Assembly: GCA_002415895.1 (NCBI GenBank)
Contig: DIAV01000147.1
Coordinates: 1-11,863 of the forward strand
Length of the DNA: 11,863 nucleotides
DNA from: Anaerolineales bacterium UBA5069
Lineage (GTDB): Bacteria > Chloroflexota > Anaerolineae > Caldilineales > Caldilineaceae
Direction: 5' to 3'
The notes beneath the pieces are model-generated. The model was not told the DNA's origin and made no database searches. It saw only the letters and a program-made list of their open reading frames with translations. The position numbers were made by a program, and so were the translations under genes. Shown piece by piece: positions 7,113 through 11,863 of the stretch. Each line of letters begins with the position of its first letter. The first letter of the stretch is position 1.

Positions 7113-7174
7113 ATCTCTCAATGGAAACGATCTCTATGGAAACGATCTCAATGGAAACGATCTCAATGGAAAGG
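7113..7174. repeat. Four tandem copies of a 15-base repeat in the amidohydrolase leader
   Basis: On the plus strand, units beginning ATCTC and containing ATGGAAA start at 7113 (17 bases, with CT inserted), 7130, 7145 and 7160. The unit is ATCTCAATGGAAACG; the second copy has one base changed and the fourth ends in AGG. On mRNA the unit reads CGTTTCCATTGAGAT. The array fills most of the gap between the aldehyde oxidoreductase stop and the amidohydrolase start. The CT insertion in the copy nearest the start creates GAGAG, the likely ribosome binding site. Confidence 0.92.
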
Positions 7175-7188
7175 AAACTTGTAACACG

Positions 7189-8913
7189 CTAGACCGTTTG
7201 CGGCGCCAGCGCATCATAGATGTTGTGTACCTGCGCGCCGGAAAAGCGCGCGGTCTGCTGCGTGGGCGGCAGCGCCTCGTTGTAGAAAAAGGCAGGCAAA
7301 TCATCGTCCGCCGCTGTAAAACCGGCGGCGGCGTTGAAGCGCTGCTCGTAGCGCAGCGTTTCAACGCCAAGCGTGGTGAAGAACGCCTCGCCCAATTGGG
7401 TGCCCAGCGCTGCGTTTATCGCCTCCAGAATGAACGCCACATTGGTGTTCGTCACTGTCATGCCGAAGATGCAGAGACCAAGCGAATCGTTGGCCGCCAC
7501 CTTGATCTGATGTGCGAGCGAGCGCTCCATCAATTCAGGCAAATCCATGGCGCGTGAATTCAAGCGCGCCAGGTTGCCCGCCGTATGGTCAGCCCCCTGC
7601 GCCGTGGTCATCATGGTAATGCCTGTCACCTCGACAACGCGCGGATCATAAGCGCTAATGGCCTGTTTCTTGATTACGGGCACGCGTTGCGACCCATAGT
7701 GATCCCCCACGCGCGCCGTTCCCTGCGCCCACAACCGCCCCTGCGCTGTGCCCATGCCAATCTCGGCCAGGGCAGCGCCCATCCACGGCAGATCGCCAAA
7801 TTCCGCCACGCCGCAATCCATCAGCACGCCCAGCGTGGCGCCCGTCTCGATGGTGTCAATCCCCAGGTCGTTGCACAGGTAGTTGACGGCGGCCAGGTCA
7901 TCGGGGTGGGTGAGGCCGCAGTTCGTCCCCAGCAGCCCAAGCGTCTCATACTCTACAGGCGAAACAACTTCCTTGCCCGTGGCATCGACATAGATATTCG
8001 AACACTGGATCACGCAACCGGGCATACAGGCGTGCGTCTGCTCGCCACCGCGGCCGGTGTTGAGTTCGCCAATGTAGTCCCCGCCCATCCTGAACTCAAC
8101 GCCCGCTTTCACGTCGGCCAATTGCCCCGCTGTGAAGTTGCGCACAGGCAGCCCGCCCATGAAATTCTGCGTGTCGGCCATGCCCATGGTGCCCACCTTG
8201 TTGTAAAACTCCACGACAACGGAATCTGCCTGCAGGAGACGGGCGTAATCCTTGATGTCGCTGTTGACCTTCTTCTTGTCATGGAGGGGGGGCACGCGAT
8301 CCATATCGACGACGATCGCCTTGATACGCTTGCTGCCCATGACGGCTCCCACACCACCGCGCGCGGCCAGGCGCGCCGGGCGTCCCTCCTTGTCGCTGAA
8401 GGCAATGCCCGCCAGCAGCCCTTGATACTCGCCCACGGGGCCGCAGAGCGCCAGCGCCACCTTGCGCCCATAAGCTGCATAGAGCGCCTCCGCGCCAGCG
8501 TAATTGCCCAGCCCCAGGTAGGGCGCGGCGTCATCGAAGGCAATCGTGCCATCCTTGCCAAAGTGGATCACGGTCCACGTGGGCGCGATCCCCAGCAGAG
8601 TGAATCCGGCAATCGCAAGCTGGCCCAGCGCGTAGGCAAAGTTGCCGCCGCCGTTGGCTTCCTTGACACCGCCTGTAAGCGGGCTCTTGCAGCCCACGGA
8701 GATGCGGTTGGCATTGGAGAAGGTTGTGCCGGCAAAAGGCCCTGCCGAAAAGATCAGCGGGTTCTCCGGCCCCAGCGCATCGACGGTGGCAGCACCTGCC
8801 TCGACGAGCGTTTTGGCGATCAGGTAGCGCCCGGCGCGCGCGATTTCTTCGCCGTGCAGCGTGCGCGAATCAACGGCAAGGTCGTCAAGGTGAATGTCAT
8901 AATAGGTGCGCAT
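7189..8913 (-). CDS. aor: Aldehyde ferredoxin oxidoreductase, tungsten-pterin type
   Basis: This 574-residue enzyme, a little shorter than the typical 600-620, oxidises aldehydes to acids and passes electrons to ferredoxin using a bis-pterin tungsten (or molybdenum) centre and one [4Fe-4S] cluster. The N-terminal pterin-binding domain (about 1-205) includes KSPLTGGVKEANGGG (76-90). Cluster cysteines are Cys296, Cys300 and Cys304 in HACMPGCVIQCSN plus Cys481 in DSLGLC. The C-X3-C-X3-C spacing differs from the C-X2-C-X3-C of the archaeal reference enzyme. EYETLG (321-326) and GADHTAG (440-446) are near the metal and substrate site in homologues. The start region has RAGRYL in place of the usual GGRGLG motif, so the N-terminus is divergent. 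The ATG at 8913 has GAGGAG about 11 bases upstream. It heads a unit with the amidohydrolase and cupin. No small partner subunit or cofactor-synthesis gene is nearby, and substrate range cannot be read. Confidence 0.93.
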   Translation of the reverse strand: MRTYYDIHLDDLAVDSRTLHGEEIARAGRYLIAKTLVEAGAATVDALGPENPLIFSAGPFAGTTFSNANRISVGCKSPLTGGVKEANGGGNFAYALGQLAIAGFTLLGIAPTWTVIHFGKDGTIAFDDAAPYLGLGNYAGAEALYAAYGRKVALALCGPVGEYQGLLAGIAFSDKEGRPARLAARGGVGAVMGSKRIKAIVVDMDRVPPLHDKKKVNSDIKDYARLLQADSVVVEFYNKVGTMGMADTQNFMGGLPVRNFTAGQLADVKAGVEFRMGGDYIGELNTGRGGEQTHACMPGCVIQCSNIYVDATGKEVVSPVEYETLGLLGTNCGLTHPDDLAAVNYLCNDLGIDTIETGATLGVLMDCGVAEFGDLPWMGAALAEIGMGTAQGRLWAQGTARVGDHYGSQRVPVIKKQAISAYDPRVVEVTGITMMTTAQGADHTAGNLARLNSRAMDLPELMERSLAHQIKVAANDSLGLCIFGMTVTNTNVAFILEAINAALGTQLGEAFFTTLGVETLRYEQRFNAAAGFTAADDDLPAFFYNEALPPTQQTARFSGAQVHNIYDALAPQTV

Positions 8914-8965
8914 GGGATTGTGCTCTCCTCGTGCGGAATATGCAGTTCAGCGCAAAGCAGGGGCG

Positions 8966-8993
8966 CACAGCCGCGTTGGGCATGGCGGCTGTG
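8966..8993 (-). promoter_or_regulatory. Hairpin at the predicted 5' end of the aldehyde oxidoreductase mRNA
   Basis: Perfect 9-base arms CACAGCCGC (8993-8985) and GCGGCTGTG (8974-8966), minus strand, enclose a 10-base loop. The first paired base falls within a base or two of the transcription start predicted from the promoter at 9000-9028. It may be a stabilising 5' hairpin, or the DNA palindrome may be an operator over the start site. It is too small to be called a molybdenum-cofactor riboswitch. Confidence 0.45.
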
Positions 8994-8999
8994 AGGGGC

Positions 9000-9028
9000 A
9001 GTATAAAGCGTCTGGAGTGGCTTGTCCA
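9000..9028 (-). promoter_or_regulatory. Sigma-70 promoter of the aldehyde oxidoreductase unit
   Basis: On the minus strand TGGACA (9028-9023), one mismatch to consensus, is followed after exactly 17 bases by TATACT (9005-9000), also one mismatch. The predicted start at about 8993 gives a leader of roughly 80 bases. It lies downstream of the isomerase terminator hairpin, so the unit is likely transcribed independently of the isomerase gene. Confidence 0.65.
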
Positions 9029-9066
9029 CCTGTGGAGGTTGGGTCGCGGCGGCGAATGGTGTGTCT

Positions 9067-9104
9067 CTGAAGTGCGGCTTCCGCTTTTGGAAGCCTCGCT
9101 TCAG
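9067..9104 (-). terminator. Hairpin after the isomerase-like gene
   Basis: Arms 9104-9089 and 9082-9067 form a 16-base stem with one mismatch and one wobble position around a 6-base loop. The inner seven pairs are perfect (GGCTTCC/GGAAGCC). The structure starts 12 bases after the stop codon at 9117, in the position of a terminator. No U-tract follows on the minus strand, so termination may be imperfect. Confidence 0.5.
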
Positions 9105-9116
9105 CAGCAGTGGGGT

Positions 9117-10142
9117 TCAGCCGCTGCGGTAGCTCTTGCCGCCGAGCTTGGGCGCGCGCGCGGGGCTTTTGGGACCCTTACCCTGTGCTGGCGGAGGGGG
9201 CGAAGCAGGAGCTGCATCCACATCAATATCGTTCTTGTTCTCGGCTGCCGCTTGTTTGGCGGCGCGGCGGCGCGGTGGCGCGCTGGGCGGCGGCCTGCCG
9301 GTAATGCCTTCCTGCATGTAGGCCAGCCCCTGTGCGGCGAACTCTTCAGGGTACAAGTCCATCTCGGCCGCCATACGGCTCATCTGCGTTGTACTCACGC
9401 CCAGGGTTGTATCGGGAAAACTACGAGGCGCCTCAAGAATCAGCAATCCGTCGAACTTCATTTCCAACAGCGCGCGCCAGAGCACGTCCCACTGCACGGC
9501 CCCGGAGCCAATCGGCCCGCCCGTGTTCTCCACCGCGCGCACGCTGTGCAGAAGCGCCCCGGCGCGATGCACCGCCGCCGCCAGCGATGGCTCGCCAATA
9601 TGCAGTTGCAGCGTACTGAGCCCCAGGCGCAGCGAGGCGGAACGCACGGCGTTCACCAGCGTTTGCGTTTGCGCCACGGTGTTGACAATGCGGCTCTCAA
9701 AGCGATGCGCCGGTTCCAGGGCAAGGACAATGCTGCGCGCCTCGGCCTCGTCTGCAAGGTCGGCAAGCACGTCAACCAGGAGCGCGCCGTCGCCGGGGCC
9801 CACGCTCGTTTCCATGTCACCGGGGGCGTACAGGAACGCACCACTCAGCGACGCAACGCCAAGCGCTTCGGCTGTGCGCAGCACCTGCCCCAGGAAAGCA
9901 CGCGCGCGCTCAGCATGGCGCACCACCGAACAACCGCGCGGCAATGCCGTGCGGCCCAGCAGCGTGATGTGAGCCTTTTGCGCAGCCGCGCGCAAGGCCG
10001 CTGCATCAATGTCATACGTTGTAAAGAGGGGGATTTCAAGCGCGTCGAAGCCAAGATGCGCCGCCGATTCAACGGCGCGCAGCGCGGCGGGGCGGCTCCA
10101 GCCCTGGGCAAAGGTTGTTGCCTGCACGCCGAAAAGCGGCAT
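9117..10142 (-). CDS. Sugar phosphate isomerase/epimerase-like TIM-barrel protein with missing metal ligands
   Basis: This 341-residue protein has a barrel domain (about 1-280) resembling D-tagatose 3-epimerase and related xylose-isomerase-like proteins. LEPAHRFESRIVNTV (142-156) carries the first metal ligand Glu143, and GLLILEAP (232-239) the fourth, Glu237. ENTGGPIGSGAVQWD (205-219) matches the conserved loop before the last strands. At the other two ligand positions I read Ser176 (in LGLSTLQLHIGE, where LDTFHMNIEE-like sequence is expected) and Arg202 in place of the Asp and His, and the usual substrate-binding Arg after EN is Gly. It may therefore be a binding protein, or an isomerase with altered chemistry. 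Residues 283-341 are a Pro/Ala/basic tail that looks disordered. The ATG at 10142 has CGGAG 6 bases upstream. It has its own promoter and diverges from the membrane gene at 10381. Confidence 0.82.
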   Translation of the reverse strand: MPLFGVQATTFAQGWSRPAALRAVESAAHLGFDALEIPLFTTYDIDAAALRAAAQKAHITLLGRTALPRGCSVVRHAERARAFLGQVLRTAEALGVASLSGAFLYAPGDMETSVGPGDGALLVDVLADLADEAEARSIVLALEPAHRFESRIVNTVAQTQTLVNAVRSASLRLGLSTLQLHIGEPSLAAAVHRAGALLHSVRAVENTGGPIGSGAVQWDVLWRALLEMKFDGLLILEAPRSFPDTTLGVSTTQMSRMAAEMDLYPEEFAAQGLAYMQEGITGRPPPSAPPRRRAAKQAAAENKNDIDVDAAPASPPPPAQGKGPKSPARAPKLGGKSYRSG

Positions 10143-10208
10143 ACGTGGCTCCGAATTGAAAATCGACAGGGTGCGTGCAAGGGCGCTGTGAAAACTGATT
10201 ACCTCTCA

Positions 10209-10237
10209 ATTATCACTTCTGCGCGCCATCTTGGCAA
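10209..10237 (-). promoter_or_regulatory. Sigma-70 promoter of the isomerase-like gene
   Basis: On the minus strand TTGCCA (10237-10232) and GATAAT (10214-10209) each match consensus at five of six positions and are separated by exactly 17 bases. The predicted start at about 10202 gives a leader of about 60 bases to the ATG at 10142. Confidence 0.6.
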
Positions 10238-10311
10238 GGTGAATTGCAGGCGAATGGGGCCACGCGAAAATCCGCAATGCGCGGGAGCGCCGCATGGGCC
10301 AGTTGGCCGGC

Positions 10312-10324
10312 CATACTGAGTATG
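10312..10324. promoter_or_regulatory. Small palindrome upstream of the first VIT-like gene
   Basis: CATAC-TGA-GTATG is a perfect 5+5 inverted repeat in the divergent intergenic region, 57 bases before the ATG at 10381. It could be a regulator site for the plus-strand genes. No convincing sigma-70 promoter for those genes was found in 10143-10380; TTGGCC at 10303-10308 is a poor -35 candidate. Confidence 0.25.
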
Positions 10325-10380
10325 CGAAAATAAGGCATCTCATCCATCTGTAGCCCATGCCTCTGCCACGAGATCACCCT

Positions 10381-11061
10381 ATGCTCAGATTCTGGAAGCG
10401 CTTTCTGGATCCCATCGATGTGCTCTCGGAATCCATCTACAGCGTACTCATTCTCATGACCTTTACAATGGCCGTGCGCATCTTCGATACCGACATTGCT
10501 GCGCGCCCCGATTTCGCACAATCCTGGGTGCATAGCCTCTTCGTTGCCGCTCTGGGCTGCGCCATTGCGTGGGGTTTTATCGATGCCGTCATCTACATTC
10601 TCACGTCGCTTGCTGAGCGCAGTCAGGCGCGCCGCTTTGTGCGCAGCATTGAAACAGCCGACAACCACGCGCAGGCTGTGGCGCACGTGGCGGAAATGCT
10701 GGATTCACGCATTGGGGAGGTGACGACAGAGGCCGAGCGTGCACGCCTTGCGGTCTCCGTTGTGAAAAACCTCGCGGGTTACCACCCTGCCGAAACGTGG
10801 GTCAAGCGTGACGACATTACCGGCGCGCTCGCGCTTTTCAGCGTCGCCATCGTCAGTACACTGCCGGTGGTGCTGCCGTTGCTGCTGGTGCGCGATCCAT
10901 TTGTTGCGTTGCGCGTCTCAAATCTCGTCTCCGTTGCATACCTTTATCTGATTGGCTATTGGTGGGGCAAGTATGCCGGCACAAAGCCAGTGCGCGCGGG
11001 GCTTATGGTTGCATTGACAGGCACAATCCTGGTGATCGTTGCCATTCCCCTCGGTGGCTGA
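10381..11061 (+). CDS. VIT1/CCC1-like membrane protein, first paralogue
   Basis: This 226-residue protein has five predicted membrane segments at about 16-36, 52-78, 146-169, 175-198 and 203-225. A charged soluble stretch (79-145) lies between the second and third. The layout and motifs such as DVLSESIYSVLI (13-24), WGFIDAVIY (64-72), DDITGALALF (144-153) and PLLLVRDPFVALRVSN (166-181) resemble VIT1/CCC1-type proteins, which move Fe2+ or Mn2+ in exchange for protons. Acidic residues in the soluble stretch would correspond to the cytosolic metal-binding region. The start at 10381 rather than 10357 is chosen because its MLRFW aligns with MIKFW at the start of the next gene; neither start has a good ribosome binding site. 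The call rests on recalled family patterns, and metal transport is not shown. Confidence 0.7.
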   Translation: MLRFWKRFLDPIDVLSESIYSVLILMTFTMAVRIFDTDIAARPDFAQSWVHSLFVAALGCAIAWGFIDAVIYILTSLAERSQARRFVRSIETADNHAQAVAHVAEMLDSRIGEVTTEAERARLAVSVVKNLAGYHPAETWVKRDDITGALALFSVAIVSTLPVVLPLLLVRDPFVALRVSNLVSVAYLYLIGYWWGKYAGTKPVRAGLMVALTGTILVIVAIPLGG

Positions 11062-11118
11062 GAAGGGCTGCGGCCGCTTTATCCTCCGCTCATTCCAAGC
11101 GCAGAAGACGATTCTCCC

Positions 11119-11793
11119 ATGATCAAATTTTGGACACGCCATCTTGATACTCTCGACATCCTGTCGGCCGCGGTCTATGGGATTATGATCGTAATGATGT
11201 TCACCATATCGGTGCACATCTTCAGCCACGGTTTGGGCGCCATGACCACCCGCGCCGAAGTCAACAGTCTCTTCAAGGCGGCAGTGAGTTCGGCGCTCAC
11301 GTGGGCCTTTATTGATGCGGTCATCTTCCTGCTGGGCTCCGTTGCAGAGCGCGATCAGTCGGGGCGCCTTGTGCGCTCGGTGCAAAGGGCGCCCAGCCGC
11401 CAGCACGCCATTGCCGAAGTCTCAACGCTGCTGGGTGATCGCTTGTATGATGTCACCAATGAGGAAGAGAGGGGCATACTCGCCTCCTCGATTGTGAATC
11501 AACTCAACAATCGCAAAGCGCACCACGGCGCAATCACGCGTGATGACCTTGTGGCTGCGTTTGCCATGTTCACTGCAGGCGCAGCGGGCACGCTGCCTAT
11601 CTCGCTTCCCCTGCTTCTCATCCCGGATCCCTGGCTGGCCTTGCGCATGTCCAATGCCGTTGCCATCATTTCGCTCTTCATCATGGGCTACTACTGGGCA
11701 AAGCACGCAGGTGTACGCCCTGTGCGCACCGGCCTGGTTATTGCCATGGTGGGGACGCTGCTTGTCATGGTGGCAATCTGGTTCGGGGGTTGA
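11119..11793 (+). CDS. VIT1/CCC1-like membrane protein, second paralogue
   Basis: This 224-residue protein is colinear with its upstream neighbour along the whole length, with roughly 40-45 percent identity by eye. Identity is strongest in the N-terminal segment (FW-R-LD--D-LS), the second membrane segment (WAFIDAVIFLL, 62-72) and the last 70 residues (TLPISLPLLLIPDPWLALRMSN). It has the same five-segment topology and central charged region (about 74-141, with NEEERG). The 57-base gap and shared direction suggest one transcript produced by tandem duplication. Because VIT-type transporters are dimers, the two products might form a heterodimer, though separate homodimers are equally possible. 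No regulatory signal is obvious in the gap; a weak GAAG lies upstream of the ATG. Confidence 0.7.
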   Translation: MIKFWTRHLDTLDILSAAVYGIMIVMMFTISVHIFSHGLGAMTTRAEVNSLFKAAVSSALTWAFIDAVIFLLGSVAERDQSGRLVRSVQRAPSRQHAIAEVSTLLGDRLYDVTNEEERGILASSIVNQLNNRKAHHGAITRDDLVAAFAMFTAGAAGTLPISLPLLLIPDPWLALRMSNAVAIISLFIMGYYWAKHAGVRPVRTGLVIAMVGTLLVMVAIWFGG

Positions 11794-11844
11794 CATACAT
11801 GCGGCGCGCAGCCGTGTTCGTTTCGCATACGAAGGAAAGCGCAT

Positions 11845-11863
11845 ATGAACTCGACAGATGCCA
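11845..11863 (+). CDS. Probable start of a further gene, cut by the window edge
   Basis: An ATG at 11845 is preceded by AAGGAA at about 7 bases and opens a frame reading MNSTDA to the end of the window. It lies 51 bases after the second VIT-like gene in the same direction. The ribosome binding site is better than those of the two preceding genes. Six residues are too few to assign a function; it does not start like the two paralogues. Confidence 0.4.

Noticed and set aside
7113..7174. CRISPR array
   Set aside because: Units are 15 bases and directly abutting, with no spacers and no cas genes.
7585..8994. Long plus-strand open frame of 469 codons opposite the aldehyde oxidoreductase gene
   Set aside because: It mirrors a real gene with strong motifs, has no recognisable domain and is His/Arg/Ala-rich, as expected for antisense frames in GC-rich DNA.
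8914..8999. Molybdenum/tungsten cofactor riboswitch in the aldehyde oxidoreductase leader
   Set aside because: Only one simple 9-base-pair hairpin is visible. The multi-stem core of that riboswitch class is absent and the leader is too short.
8724..10319. Plus-strand open frame of 531 codons across the oxidoreductase start and isomerase gene
   Set aside because: It runs through two promoters, a terminator hairpin and a well-motifed gene on the other strand. Its composition is Arg/Gln/Cys-rich and no domain is visible.

Overview
The window is GC-rich bacterial DNA. It has consensus-like sigma-70 promoters and purine-rich ribosome binding sites, and it carries two ferredoxin-linked, oxygen-sensitive enzymes: a 2-oxoacid:ferredoxin oxidoreductase and a tungsten-type aldehyde ferredoxin oxidoreductase. 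This suggests an anaerobic or facultative organism that metabolises amino or organic acids. The gene content would suit Chloroflexota, but no marker gene is present, so that placement is a guess.

Nine complete genes read right to left on the minus strand and two read left to right at the right edge. In minus-strand transcription order: (1) a sugar-phosphate-isomerase-like TIM-barrel protein (10142-9117) with its own promoter, followed by a strong hairpin; (2) a probable unit of aldehyde ferredoxin oxidoreductase (8913-7189), M20 amidohydrolase (7104-5893) and small cupin (5889-5563), led by a clear promoter and a 5' hairpin, with a tandem 15-base repeat between the first two genes; (3) a TRIC/UPF0126 membrane protein and a LnuA-like nucleotidyltransferase (5435-4183); (4) a 126-base near-perfect hairpin element; (5) a GntR/FCD regulator (3906-3166) with a well-formed promoter and operator, then korA and korB (3066-102), the fused gamma-alpha and the beta subunits of a 2-oxoacid:ferredoxin oxidoreductase.

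On the plus strand, two tandem paralogues (10381-11061 and 11119-11793) look like VIT1/CCC1-type membrane transporters, and a further gene probably starts at 11845.

A working model, which is inference, is that the amidohydrolase releases amino acids from N-acyl conjugates. Their 2-oxoacids are oxidised by KorAB, and aldehydes formed on the side are oxidised by the aldehyde oxidoreductase, both reducing ferredoxin. The FCD regulator would sense an organic acid and control itself and possibly korAB. I see no clear undescribed multi-gene system. The most unusual items are the tandem repeat that carries the amidohydrolase ribosome binding site, the long hairpin element, the isomerase homologue that lacks metal ligands, and the autoregulatory operator. 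No tRNA, rRNA, CRISPR array or transposase is visible.
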